Positions 1 to 8,040 of a stretch of DNA of 46,114 bases are shown in pieces (position 1 is the stretch's first letter; every line of letters begins with the position of its first letter). Location of the stretch: the IMG/VR virus record IMGVR_UViG_3300044996_000047, positions 1-46,114 of that record; one strand, written 5' to 3'. The position numbers were made by a program, and so were the translations under genes. The notes under the pieces were generated by a model. That model saw only the letters and a program-made list of their open reading frames with translations, made no database searches and was not told where the DNA came from. Source of the DNA: a virus.

Positions 1-768
1 GTTCTTGGCGGACAGCCGGGCACCCAACTCTTCTGCCGTGGTAAGAATCTGAGCAGAAGCGACTCGGGGGGCTAGGCTCCTCCTGTCTTCCTCTGCGGCA
101 GATATAGCATCCAGCAACAAAGTCAATTCCTTGATTTTCCCCTCTTTCTGAACCAGTTCTTGGTACAGGGCTTCCATTGCCTTGTACATCTCCCAACCCC
201 GATCTATGTCTGGTAGGGCATTTAGTTGCTGGGCGACTTCATTTCCTCTTTGCTCGTTGATCGTCAAAGCCGTTCCGGTCGTGCGAATGAAGGAGTTGGC
301 TGAGGATAGAGAGGAGTCAATCAGTTCCAGATGGGCGAATTGGTTGAGCCTTCTGGCAACTGATCCGGCGGATTCTTGAAGCAGGAACGGGGTATCAAAC
401 TGGGATTGGAAGTTGAGGCTTGAAAGGTTGAGGAGCTTGGTAATGGGTTCCGGCAATCCCGCCTTGAAGTGCTCGAAAACTTCCCCACGACCATCCGGGT
501 GCGTGAGATGGATGCGGTTGACGGAGGATGACCGGATGCGCTTGATCACCTGACCAGAGTCCAGGGTGATATGCACTTCTGTGGACTTGGTGCCGCGCCT
601 TCTGTAGTCATCCCCTCGTGGCTCATCCTCAACTACCCAGCGGATGGCGCGAAGCACGGAGGATTTGCCCGCATCGATGGGGCCGATGAAGACGTTGATG
701 CCGGGGGATAGATCAACAGTTTGATCTGAATACCCCTGCCAGTTGATCAGTCTGACTTGTCTGATCAC
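1..768 (-). CDS. SbcC/Rad50-like recombination ATPase, N-terminal part (cut by window edge)
   Basis: The N-terminal 256 residues of an SMC/Rad50-type ATPase are present and the gene runs off the left edge. Seen: an N-terminal strand followed by a Walker A motif (GPIDAGKSS) near residue 30, then a family-typical segment (LNFQSQFDTPFLL) and the beginning of a helical, probably coiled-coil region. The start is a GTG at 766-768, because an in-frame TAA lies two codons upstream. Known: phage SbcC homologues act with an SbcD/Mre11 nuclease on DNA ends during replication and recombination. Inference: it is the last visible gene of the leftward replication-recombination operon, and its nuclease partner would lie beyond the edge. 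No ABC signature or Walker B is visible because the C-terminus is missing. Confidence 0.8.
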   Translation of the reverse strand, partial: MIRQVRLINWQGYSDQTVDLSPGINVFIGPIDAGKSSVLRAIRWVVEDEPRGDDYRRRGTKSTEVHITLDSGQVIKRIRSSSVNRIHLTHPDGRGEVFEHFKAGLPEPITKLLNLSSLNFQSQFDTPFLLQESAGSVARRLNQFAHLELIDSSLSSANSFIRTTGTALTINEQRGNEVAQQLNALPDIDRGWEMYKAMEALYQELVQKEGKIKELTLLLDAISAAEEDRRSLAPRVASAQILTTAEELGARLSAKN

Positions 769-771
769 GAG

Positions 772-996
772 TTACCACGGCCACATTCCGTGCCTGTGCA
801 ACCACATCCCAACTGGATCACCGGGGTTTCGGCTCCCAATCTCAAGCCCCAATATAAAGAATCCCCAACGTCCAGGTCCCACATGTTGTTTGTTGCGGAA
901 GATTCCCACCCGGTCCCCCGGACTCCTCCACTTCATCTTCCACCACCCCAGTCGCCCCACCCAAAGATACTTCAGCAGTTTCACTTCCCACCTCAT
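772..996 (-). CDS. Small hypothetical protein, 74 aa, Trp/Gly/Arg-rich
   Basis: I do not recognise this protein. The start ATG overlaps the stop codon of the upstream RuvC-like gene (ATGA), and its stop lies three bases before the GTG of the SbcC-like gene, so it fills the gap exactly, as expected for a coupled operon gene. It is basic and unusually rich in tryptophan and glycine, with segments such as WVGRLGWWKMKW and PGRWGFF. No Cys pairs, signal peptide or membrane segment is seen. The composition is somewhat odd, so translation is inferred from the perfect packing alone. Confidence 0.5.
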   Translation of the reverse strand: MRWEVKLLKYLWVGRLGWWKMKWRSPGDRVGIFRNKQHVGPGRWGFFILGLEIGSRNPGDPVGMWLHRHGMWPW

Positions 997-1571
997 CCTG
1001 TTGCTGGCACGGTGCGTCTGGGACTGTATACCGGCTTGGGGGCTTCCAGCAGACCCCAGCTCACCGCTTTTCTGCGCCCGTACTCGGCAATCAGTAGGGC
1101 ATCCGCGTTGGCGTGAGTAACTCGCATCGATGGGAAGAGTTCCATTGCTCGCGCCTTGGAAATGTTTTTGTCTCCGCCCGTCCGGCAGTTGAGATCGCGC
1201 TGCCAAACTTGGGGCCGCACCCTCTCAAATCTTCCGCAACCCAACCCCAAGCAATGCAGGAAGCCGAACGATGATCCAAAGGTGAAGCAGGAGGCCACCC
1301 CCTGCCCAGGCATTGAGTGCACTTCCTCCAGAAAGAAGGCGGCGGCTCTGTGCTTGAAAAGGTCCAGCCAAATCTTCATCTCCAACTCGGGACCGGAGCA
1401 CGCTATCCACCCCTCAACTCCCCCGGAGAGCCGGAGAGCAACCAAGGCTCCTGATCTGCCGGGGTCCGCCCCTATGACAAGCAGTTCAGCGTGCGACGTT
1501 GGGACAGGGCTTGTGTTCCCGCCCCCACCGTTGGCCATCGCCCAGCTTGGAGACTGTTCCAGTGCACCCAT
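993..1571 (-). CDS. ruvC: RuvC-like Holliday junction resolvase
   Basis: RNase H-fold nuclease expected to cut four-way junctions formed during phage recombination. Seen: first catalytic strand GADPGRSGALV with Asp near residue 36, second acidic motif LEEVHSMPGQG with Glu near 82-83, and the C-terminal acidic motif HANADALLIAEYGRR with Asp near 157. These are the spacing and residues of the RuvC group found in phages. The ATG at 1571 is preceded by GAGGAACGACA, a good ribosome site, and lies about 100 bases inside the upstream exonuclease gene. An alternative ATG at 1538 has a weaker site. The last residues are SPRRTVPATG, one of the recurring RRTVP tags of this genome. Confidence 0.85.
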   Translation of the reverse strand: MGALEQSPSWAMANGGGGNTSPVPTSHAELLVIGADPGRSGALVALRLSGGVEGWIACSGPELEMKIWLDLFKHRAAAFFLEEVHSMPGQGVASCFTFGSSFGFLHCLGLGCGRFERVRPQVWQRDLNCRTGGDKNISKARAMELFPSMRVTHANADALLIAEYGRRKAVSWGLLEAPKPVYSPRRTVPATG

Positions 1572-2425
1572 TGTCGTTCCTCAAGTAGGGAGAGCATATT
1601 GAATTCCACGCAAACCTTCCTCAACTCCTCCAAATCCAATTTGAATGGCTTGATGGGTTGCGGCGGGGTGGTGGGGAACGGGAGTTCCACCAGGGCACGA
1701 TTCCGAACGATGATTGGCGCGTTCTCTTGTATAGATCGCATTGCTTTGGAATCGGGCTTGAGCAACCCCCTGAGGAACTTGATTGCTGTCTTCTCCCCGA
1801 CTCCCGGCACCCCCGGCACCTCATCCCCCGGACAGCCAGCGATGCTTTTCACCTTCACCCACTCAGACGGGTGTATTCCAAATTCAGCTTGAAACAACTC
1901 CCCATCCATGTATTTCTCTTCATACGGCTTCCCCTTGCGCGGGACTGGGAATGATCCTATGGTGACTTGGGGGAAGGTGAGGAGTTGGTACAGATCGTGG
2001 TCGCTGGAAATGATGAAGAATTTGTAGCTGGCGGGCAAGTAACCGTTGTCAGACACGAGGGCTGCTATCAAGTCATCCGCCTCCAATCCCTTGGACCAGT
2101 AGACTGGTATTCCAATACGAGGAAGAATGTTGTCCCGCAGTATGTCGAATTGCCTCCAAGTCTCCTCCATTTCCACCATCTCCTCTGGGGTCATCTGGGA
2201 GTGGCGCTTGGCTTTGTATCCAGGAAAGAGTGCTTGTCTGGCGGTCGGACGGTCATCCCAGAGCGTGTAGACGCAGCGGGCATTGAGTGAGCGGGATAGG
2301 TCTATGACCCTCCGCAGAAACCCATATATCACTCCAGTCCCCGCCCCGCCAAATGAAAGGGCACTGCCCATCGTGTGTTTGGCTTGATACCCGATGTAGT
2401 GCCCGTCAATTAGCAGAAGGTTCAT
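1472..2425 (-). CDS. 5'-3' exonuclease / flap endonuclease
   Basis: FEN-family nuclease, the counterpart of T5 D15, T4 RNase H or the PolA N-terminal domain, which removes RNA primers and flaps. Seen: N-terminal LLIDGHYIGYQAKHT, then YTLWDDRP, the acidic cluster LEADDLIAAL, SSDHDLYQLL and the helix-hairpin-helix GVPGVGEKTAIKFL. The length of 317 residues is normal. The start ATG overlaps the end of recA by 20 bases. The C-terminal 30 or so residues overlap RuvC in another frame and end in SQRRTLNCLS, a degenerate copy of the RRT tag. It supplies the 5' nuclease that the separate polymerase gene lacks. Confidence 0.88.
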   Translation of the reverse strand: MNLLLIDGHYIGYQAKHTMGSALSFGGAGTGVIYGFLRRVIDLSRSLNARCVYTLWDDRPTARQALFPGYKAKRHSQMTPEEMVEMEETWRQFDILRDNILPRIGIPVYWSKGLEADDLIAALVSDNGYLPASYKFFIISSDHDLYQLLTFPQVTIGSFPVPRKGKPYEEKYMDGELFQAEFGIHPSEWVKVKSIAGCPGDEVPGVPGVGEKTAIKFLRGLLKPDSKAMRSIQENAPIIVRNRALVELPFPTTPPQPIKPFKLDLEELRKVCVEFNMLSLLEERQWVHWNSLQAGRWPTVGAGTQALSQRRTLNCLS

Positions 2426-3473
2426 CCGCCCACCGGTTCCTGCGGTTCAGCTGGCACTCATCCTCGAAAGTCCGCCAACATTCAGCCAGATAGGAGTGGA
2501 GATTGGGCACCAGACCCTTGTTCTCAATCTGGCGACATAGAGCCAACATTCCGCCGTTCACGGACACGTCCCAGTCGGCGGGTATCGGAAACTTGTACTT
2601 GATGAGCCAGGCGACAGAGGCTTGGGTGTCGTCCATTCCAATTTCGTAGTACACTGGAATGTCAATCCGGCGGAGCCGTCCGCACGCCCGATTCTTGGTG
2701 AATCTCCAGTGGGTTCCGGTTCCCACCTGAGTCTTTTGTCCACGACGTTCCAGGCACAACTCTCCGGTGGTATTCAACCAGACGATGTGGTGGGGGTAGA
2801 AATCCAGTGCCTGTCCGCCCGATCTGGTATTCACGCTGTATGAGGTGGGGTTGGTTTCATCTCTCGTTTGGGAGATGATGACGACCAGCGAGCCGCTGCT
2901 TTCAATCTGTTCCATCATCGTGCGGAAGAACTGGGAGTTGAACTTGGCCTTCTCCATTCCATAGGAGCCTTTGCCCTTTTTCTTGTTCCCCTTCTCATCC
3001 ACGGCCTCTGGATCTTCCTCAAGCTTCTTGTCGATGAAAGCCAGTTCTTCATTGGTGGTCAGGCCGTCCATCGAATCCAGGACATACGCAACCGGACCCT
3101 CGTTCATCGCTTGCCGTATGTTCTTGTGGAATTGCTGCGCGGTCCCGCTGGGTTGGATGGTGACCCGCTCAACTGTTTTGGACCCAAACATCGCCCGTAT
3201 GTCAAAGGCGTTCCCTCTCTCCACTGGATCATATATCAGCTTCACGTCATCATAGTTGTGATCGTGGGAGAGTTGGGCGAACATTGTCAGCGCGCCCAGA
3301 GTCTTCCCCGATGAGTTTCCTCCAATGATGTTCACCATCGTCCCAGCCATCCATCCTCTGTCTCTCCGTTGTGATACAGCGAGATTGAGGAGGGTGCACC
3401 CCGTTGGAAAGGTTCTGACATTGTCTACGGGGGCGGTTGATTCTGGAAGGGCTGGAGTTGTGCGGCGGCTCAT
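2406..3473 (-). CDS. recA: RecA-like recombinase
   Basis: Strand-exchange ATPase. Seen: Walker A GGNSSGKT near residue 50, Walker B region YVLDSMDGL, the strand LVVIISQTRDE, and the RecA L2-side pattern RSGGQALDFYPHHIVWL. The length, about 355 residues, matches RecA/UvsX proteins. A GTG four codons further upstream is possible, but the ATG at 3473 has GGAAG eight bases upstream and gives the N-terminus MSRRTTPALPES, matching the MSRRT starts of other genes here, so I chose it. It lies downstream of the SSB gene, with a hairpin-forming leader between them (3493-3550). Expected partners are the SSB and the coiled-coil protein at 5017-5658. Confidence 0.88.
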   Translation of the reverse strand: MSRRTTPALPESTAPVDNVRTFPTGCTLLNLAVSQRRDRGWMAGTMVNIIGGNSSGKTLGALTMFAQLSHDHNYDDVKLIYDPVERGNAFDIRAMFGSKTVERVTIQPSGTAQQFHKNIRQAMNEGPVAYVLDSMDGLTTNEELAFIDKKLEEDPEAVDEKGNKKKGKGSYGMEKAKFNSQFFRTMMEQIESSGSLVVIISQTRDETNPTSYSVNTRSGGQALDFYPHHIVWLNTTGELCLERRGQKTQVGTGTHWRFTKNRACGRLRRIDIPVYYEIGMDDTQASVAWLIKYKFPIPADWDVSVNGGMLALCRQIENKGLVPNLHSYLAECWRTFEDECQLNRRNRWADEPSAN

Positions 3474-3492
3474 GACAGCTTCCACGAGGAAA

Positions 3493-3550
3493 CTCCCGCC
3501 ACTCAGCTGGTGCTCCAGGCTGAATTATGGAACTGTGTCCGTGGCGGGAG
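3493..3550 (-). promoter_or_regulatory. Structured leader between SSB and recA
   Basis: A perfect ten-base inverted repeat, CTCCCGCCAC at 3493-3502 and GTGGCGGGAG at 3541-3550, encloses a second hairpin (TCAGC...GCTGA with TGG/CCA continuing the stem). It ends about eight bases before the GGAAG ribosome site of recA. On the leftward transcript it could act as an attenuator, an RNA processing or stability element, or a protein-binding site for autoregulation. No U-run follows directly apart from TTT. The role is not known. Confidence 0.5.
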
Positions 3551-3566
3551 AGGGGGTTGGGATCAA

Positions 3567-4868
3567 CTACCGTCTGACGGGTCTACGGGAAACGGGAATG
3601 CCGCCGGCCTGCGGAGCCGGGGCCGGAGCCGGAGCCGGAGCCTGGGGTTGGGCCGGAGCCGCTGGGGCGCCACCCCAATCTCCAAACGATGTTTCCGCCG
3701 GAGCCGGAGCCGGAGCCGGGGCTGCAGCCGCCGGAGCCGCAGCCTGCGGAACCTGCGCAGCCTGCGGAGGCAACCATCCCCTTCCGGCGCACGGTACGCA
3801 CTGGCCCCCACGACTGGACTTCCCTCCTCCATTGCAGGCCGGGCAACGAGTCGCCCCTTCAGGAGCCTGGGGTTGGGCCGGAGCCGGAGCCGGGGCCGGA
3901 GTGGCGGACTGATCCGGGGCCGGAGCACGGCGGCGGGGGGAGTCCGTGACGGGGGGTGCCGCCGGAGCCGGGGCCGGAGCCGGGGCTGTAGGAGGGGGTG
4001 GGGTCTGCGCAACCGGCGCAGGCGGAGCCGCCCTGCGTGACGTAGGAGCCTGTGGGACTTCCTGGGGGAGTTCCCCAGAGGAGACCCCGTCAGGGTCCAC
4101 GACGGCTCTACCCGCATCCGGGGGAGCTTCCACCCCGAAGTGCAGCTGGTACAGTTCAGCGTAGGACATCACGTACAGAATGTTGTCCAGGTCCAGCGCT
4201 TCCTTCACCACCGACACATCGTAGGGCTGCTGACGGGGGATGAAGTCCACCCGATCGCAGGCGGTGAACGGGCTTCCACCATCTCCAGTCTTCTCATTGA
4301 ACCGGCACTTCAGGGTGTATCCCCTCGCCAGGCTGGGGTATGCGGTGCAGGCCGGGTCAGAGGATTGGAGGTCGGTGATGATCTGCTTCTCAAAGTTCCA
4401 CTGAGAGAAGTCAAAGATCATCACGGGTTGATCCTTCATCTGGAGATCAACCACGTTGAACAGCACGCGCTTCCTGGGGCGCAGTGAGTCCACGCGGTTC
4501 CGGTCGGTGCTCTTGTCCCGGCTGAGCCGCTGCCGGTCCTCACAGACCGGGCACGGACCCTTACCCACCGACACCGGGCACACGATGGCTTTCTGCTCGT
4601 GCCCAACGCCATAGTGAACGCTGAAGTCCTTTTTGTAGTACAGCTTGCCGGGCTGGATTCCCCGCGAATGGTGAGAGACGGTCACCAGATAGGGGATGAT
4701 GTCCAGGAAGTAGATGGACGGTTGAGTTCCACGCACCTTGGGCTGAAACTCGGGGAAGCCCTGAGGAAGAATCAGCCAGCTGTCTCCGCTGGCCACCCTC
4801 TGGGCATCCCGGCGGACGACATCAACCTCAATGTCGCCCACGTCAGTAGGAAACGGGTTGTTGTTCAC
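3567..4868 (-). CDS. gp32-like single-stranded DNA-binding protein with long Pro/Ala tail
   Basis: Residues 1-270 resemble T4 gp32-type SSBs: a zinc-type cluster CPVCEDRQRL preceded by further Cys, and the strand RKRVLFNVVD. The last 160 or so residues are a Pro/Ala linker interrupted by a DnaJ-like zinc motif (CPACNGGGKSSRGGQCVPC) and two RR patches (TSRRAAPP, SPRRRAPAP), and end in SRRPVRR. Known SSBs usually end in an acidic tail that recruits partners, so this basic end is unusual. The start is a GTG overlapping the TGA of the small membrane gene upstream (GTGA). The gene precedes recA, consistent with a shared recombination and replication role. The SSB call rests on the zinc motif and context. 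Confidence 0.7.
   Translation of the reverse strand: MNNNPFPTDVGDIEVDVVRRDAQRVASGDSWLILPQGFPEFQPKVRGTQPSIYFLDIIPYLVTVSHHSRGIQPGKLYYKKDFSVHYGVGHEQKAIVCPVSVGKGPCPVCEDRQRLSRDKSTDRNRVDSLRPRKRVLFNVVDLQMKDQPVMIFDFSQWNFEKQIITDLQSSDPACTAYPSLARGYTLKCRFNEKTGDGGSPFTACDRVDFIPRQQPYDVSVVKEALDLDNILYVMSYAELYQLHFGVEAPPDAGRAVVDPDGVSSGELPQEVPQAPTSRRAAPPAPVAQTPPPPTAPAPAPAPAAPPVTDSPRRRAPAPDQSATPAPAPAPAQPQAPEGATRCPACNGGGKSSRGGQCVPCAGRGWLPPQAAQVPQAAAPAAAAPAPAPAPAETSFGDWGGAPAAPAQPQAPAPAPAPAPQAGGIPVSRRPVRR
3600..4000 (-). repeat. Low-complexity GGAGCC/GGGGCC tract inside the SSB gene
   Basis: Runs of GCCGGAGCCGGGGCC-type hexamers encode the Pro-Ala tail of the SSB protein. Such tracts can slip during replication, so copy number may vary between relatives. 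They also produce long spurious open frames on the opposite strand. Confidence 0.8.
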
Positions 4869-5020
4869 TTCTTGTTCTCCTGCTCTGCTTTGGGCTGTGA
4901 TGATTTGATTCCACTGAACAGTCCCTTACTCCAAGCCCGTCCCCACAGCCACAGGATTCCGGGAATGATGAGCAGGACCAGTACTGCCACTCCAGATGCG
5001 ACTTTCCAGAAGGTGCTCAC
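4865..5020 (-). CDS. Tiny single-span membrane protein, 51 aa
   Basis: Begins at a GTG (5018-5020) overlapping the stop of the preceding gene (GTGA), and its own TGA overlaps the GTG of the SSB gene, so it is coupled on both sides. The product starts VSTFWKVASG, continues with a hydrophobic segment (VAVLVLLIIPGILWLW) and ends with a charged tail (PKAEQENKK). One transmembrane helix is evident. The family is unknown. A membrane anchor inside the replication operon suggests membrane attachment of replication or an unrelated lysis or exclusion role; nothing in the sequence decides. Confidence 0.7.
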   Translation of the reverse strand: MSTFWKVASGVAVLVLLIIPGILWLWGRAWSKGLFSGIKSSQPKAEQENKK

Positions 5021-5658
5021 GTTGAAGCCTCAGTCGGGATGGGTCTGCGACGGCGGGAGTTGAATTCATTCAGAGTGGGAAACACCCCTGGAGGGATTGT
5101 GCCGGCAAGAGAGGGTCGTGCCGGGATAGGGGCAGCAGGGCTAGGCTCCTGGTCCAGTTTCTCAGGGATTCCCAGAGCGTTGATGATCTCCTGCTCAACC
5201 GCCTCGTGGAATGCGGAAGTTGCCTGGAAGTGTTTGGCGCGAATCTCATCGAGTTGGTGAGGAGTTCCGGGAGCGTGGAAGTACCCTCGGCACCAAAGGT
5301 TGATTGCCTCTTTGAGATTGGCGTCTCGCTTGTGAACGGAGAACATCATAGAACGTGCGCTGTCCGCCTTTGCCATCGCCCTCAGCCAGTCAGTTTTCAG
5401 TTTCTGGTGGCGGGGGTGATTTCTCACAAAGGTGTCGATGCTGCTGTCGGTGAACTTGGTGCCGGACTTCTCGCATCCGGCTCTGAACTCTGCGGACAGT
5501 TCCGCTTTGCAGAGCTTCAGCCCCTCCTCAATCTCTCTCACTTCTGCTTGAGCGGAGTCAACCGCCTTTGCGGCCTCATAGTACAGAGAGGGACTGGCCT
5601 CCAACTCCACTTCCAGGTGGTGAAGGTCGATGCGGAGTTGCTGCTCAAAGGTCTTCAT
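5017..5658 (-). CDS. Coiled-coil protein of the recombination operon
   Basis: I do not recognise the family. The 213-residue product is mostly helical, with heptad-like stretches (for example AVDSAQAEVREIEEGL near residue 35) and a C-terminal Pro-rich region ending NSRRRRPIPTEAST, which resembles the RRTVP tags. The start ATG follows AGAGAG in a short gap containing CGGATATAGAG. Its place between clamp loader and SSB/RecA makes a recombination mediator or SSB-interacting protein possible, but that is inference from position only. Confidence 0.6.
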   Translation of the reverse strand: MKTFEQQLRIDLHHLEVELEASPSLYYEAAKAVDSAQAEVREIEEGLKLCKAELSAEFRAGCEKSGTKFTDSSIDTFVRNHPRHQKLKTDWLRAMAKADSARSMMFSVHKRDANLKEAINLWCRGYFHAPGTPHQLDEIRAKHFQATSAFHEAVEQEIINALGIPEKLDQEPSPAAPIPARPSLAGTIPPGVFPTLNEFNSRRRRPIPTEAST

Positions 5659-5663
5659 CGGCT

Positions 5664-5674
5664 CTCTATATCCG
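5664..5674 (-). promoter_or_regulatory. CGGATATAGAG element
   Basis: A variant of the recurring CGGGTATAAAG element, directly before the coiled-coil gene and after the clamp-loader stop. Its AGAG part overlaps the probable ribosome site, so it may be translational instead of a promoter. Confidence 0.3.
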
Positions 5675-5676
5675 AT

Positions 5677-6636
5677 TCAACCCTTGCCATATACCACAGC
5701 CAGGCAAGAAATAGTCAGCCCGTTCTTGCCCGTGTTGTAGTACGGCTCCTTGAAGGCAAACATGATCTTCGCCAGCTTGGGACTCAAGGCTCCATTCAGC
5801 AGGATGGCATTGGCGTACCCCAGCACGGCTCTCCTCACCGTCTCCTCTGGCTGGTTCTTGAATCCACGCAGACAATTGGCAATCTCCTTCCAGTCCGGGG
5901 AGTCTCGCTGGAGAATCTTGATGATGTCGGCAACCTTGCTCTCCCTCTCTGCCATCTCCTGCACTTTGACGGACATCTCCTCAACCGGAAGCCCGATGAT
6001 GCCATCCAGAATCTTCAGAGCAATAGCAGGACTGCCCATTGCGTATGACGCAATGCTTTCCACGATCTGTTCCGGCACCGGCACTGTGCGATTGTCCTGA
6101 ACTTCGCTGGCTACCACTTCATTGAGAAGCTGCTTGATCTCATCCGGCTCGCAGGAGGAAACCGGATATTCAGTCAGTCTCCGCCGGAACATGGCGTCCA
6201 GCTTCTCCGGCTCCCCGGTGCAGAACAGATAGTACACGTGCTTGGGAGGCTGCTCGATGATCTTCAACAATCCATCTTGGGCCTTTGGAGTCAGTCCCTG
6301 GCACTCGTCAAATACGAACACCCGCACGTTCGCCCGCAACGGGGCTAGACGGCTCACGTCACGGACATACCCCACGATGTCCTTGCCGCCAAAGTCAGCG
6401 TTGTTCATCTCCTTGTAGTCAGGGTTGGCTGACTCCGCCTCTTCAGGATTGTAAACCCCCATCTGATTGGCGAGGATTCTGGCGATGGTGGTCTTGCCGC
6501 AACCGGTGGGGCCATGAAGCAGGATAGCGTGGGGCCGATCTGCGCGCTTCACCCAGGTTCTCAACTGCATCTTCAGCCCGGCATTCCCGATGACCTGATC
6601 CATCGACTGGGGCCGATAGTCTGTGGTGAGGGACAT
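5677..6636 (-). CDS. Sliding-clamp loader ATPase (AAA+)
   Basis: Opens the ring clamp and loads it on primed DNA. Seen: Walker A GPTGCGKT near residue 41, Walker B VFVFDECQG near 107, the sensor-1 region LFCTGEPEKL, and FRRRLTE where other loaders have the SRC arginine finger. The length of 319 residues fits DnaX/gp44-type subunits. No second loader subunit is seen, so it may be a homomeric pentamer, or it may use a host or distant gene. RBS TAGGAG precedes the ATG. The polymerase gene ends ten bases upstream and the clamp lies three genes upstream in the same operon. Confidence 0.9.
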   Translation of the reverse strand: MSLTTDYRPQSMDQVIGNAGLKMQLRTWVKRADRPHAILLHGPTGCGKTTIARILANQMGVYNPEEAESANPDYKEMNNADFGGKDIVGYVRDVSRLAPLRANVRVFVFDECQGLTPKAQDGLLKIIEQPPKHVYYLFCTGEPEKLDAMFRRRLTEYPVSSCEPDEIKQLLNEVVASEVQDNRTVPVPEQIVESIASYAMGSPAIALKILDGIIGLPVEEMSVKVQEMAERESKVADIIKILQRDSPDWKEIANCLRGFKNQPEETVRRAVLGYANAILLNGALSPKLAKIMFAFKEPYYNTGKNGLTISCLAVVYGKG

Positions 6637-6645
6637 TGGAATCTC

Positions 6646-8040
6646 CTATGCTGCCTTGAACTTTTTCTTCTTGAACCAAGACTCCCCAGGAGGGGCCACC
6701 TCAAACTCTACGTCAAGTGGAACTTTCAACCAGGTCCAGGTTCTACCTATTTCTGAAATCATGATCTCTTGCGCTAGTTCGATGAACTGCTTCAGTTCCC
6801 CTTCGGCAACCATGGCGAGGATGCTGTCGTGGATCTGCGCCACCAAGTAGGACTTCATCCCCTTGCGCTTCATCTCTTCTGCCAGCCGGTAGAATGATCT
6901 CAAGCAACAATGGAAGGCGGAGCCTTGGACTGGATAGCATACCACGTCACGAGGGTACATGACGCTGAAGTATCTGAAGCCCGTCAGTGAATCAAAGTAT
7001 CCGCGCTGCGCATACTCCCTCACCCATCTCTCTTTCCACTCACGGTGTTCGGACAGCCGGTCAAACCAGAATATCTGGTCTTCCTTTTGTACCAAGGTTT
7101 CGTATGCATTGGGATCACCCCGGAATTGGGGAGACAGGTGGTCATATCCTTTGGACTTCAGATGATCCAGCAGCCTCCTACCATCCTTCATCCTCAGCCC
7201 ATCGGGCTTTGTCAATTGTCTCCACAAAGCCCTTGCGATGTTTTGAGGGACTGATCCATAGAACTTGGCAAACACGTTCTTGTTCTTTGCCTCGTGGCGA
7301 ATCTCCTTGGTGACTTCCGAAGCCGGAAGCAAGAACAAGTCCATAGCAGAATCTCGATGCATATCAGTGGACTTGTCTAATATGTATCGGATGAGGTGAG
7401 AGTCCCCCGAGTATGACGCATTGACTCTCACTTCTAGTTGGCTGTAGTCACTCTCCACCATCTGAAATCCGGGCGGGGGAAGGAAGGCTGATCGGATGAT
7501 CTCTCCGCACTCTGGATCACGGATGGGCATGTTCTGAAAGTTGGGATTGGAGGAGGATGACCTGTACGTTCTGGTGGTATGAAGGTCAAAGGAGGGGTGG
7601 CAGATTCCTTGGTGGGTTGCGCGCAGTATCCCCTCCAGATAAGTCCCGGAGACCTTCAGCCACTTCCTCATCTCCAGCACGGTTTCCAGCACTGGAAGTT
7701 GGGGGCAAAGGTCTTCCAGCACTTCATCGTCTACTGCTTTGGACCCACCCTTGGTTTTCTTTTCCGATGGAAACTTCTTGACCACGAACAGCATGTGTGC
7801 CAACTGGTCGTTGGCGTTGAGGTTGAACTCTCTCCCGAATGTTCCTTGCCAAGACTGGCAGAACTCATCCTCCATGCAGATGGCCTGAAGCTCTTTGATC
7901 TTGATCTGTATTCCGGTCAGGGCTTGTTGACAGTAGGGAACGTCAACCGGAATCCCCCTCAACTCAGCCTCCGCCATCGCCACGATACCTTTGTGGAACA
8001 GCTCAGCTGCTTGTGGTAGAAGTGGAGTGGGTCCCATCAT
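6646..8040 (-). CDS. Family A DNA polymerase, polymerase domain only
   Basis: Replicative polymerase of the PolA family. Seen: motif A VESDYSQLEVRV (Asp near 198), motif B RHEAKNKNVFAKFYG (Arg near 248), motif C QIHDSI (Asp near 405). Motif C reads HDS where the family norm is HDE. At 464 residues it contains thumb, palm and fingers only. The 3'-5' exonuclease sits in the separate upstream gene fused to a glycosylase, and the 5' nuclease is a third gene. The start ATG overlaps the UDG-exo stop (ATGA), so both parts are made together and probably form one complex. Confidence 0.93.
   Translation of the reverse strand: MMGPTPLLPQAAELFHKGIVAMAEAELRGIPVDVPYCQQALTGIQIKIKELQAICMEDEFCQSWQGTFGREFNLNANDQLAHMLFVVKKFPSEKKTKGGSKAVDDEVLEDLCPQLPVLETVLEMRKWLKVSGTYLEGILRATHQGICHPSFDLHTTRTYRSSSSNPNFQNMPIRDPECGEIIRSAFLPPPGFQMVESDYSQLEVRVNASYSGDSHLIRYILDKSTDMHRDSAMDLFLLPASEVTKEIRHEAKNKNVFAKFYGSVPQNIARALWRQLTKPDGLRMKDGRRLLDHLKSKGYDHLSPQFRGDPNAYETLVQKEDQIFWFDRLSEHREWKERWVREYAQRGYFDSLTGFRYFSVMYPRDVVCYPVQGSAFHCCLRSFYRLAEEMKRKGMKSYLVAQIHDSILAMVAEGELKQFIELAQEIMISEIGRTWTWLKVPLDVEFEVAPPGESWFKKKKFKAA

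Noticed and set aside
3325-4243. Long + strand frames rich in Gly, Ala, Arg
   Set aside because: They are shadows of the GGAGCC/GGGGCC tract coding the Pro/Ala tail of the SSB on the minus strand.
6646-6700. RTVPVP in the clamp loader, GARRTTFP in DUF932 and CRRTFPL in the Lar-like protein as further tag copies
   Set aside because: They lie inside conserved, folded segments and not in termini or linkers, so chance or family conservation explains them.
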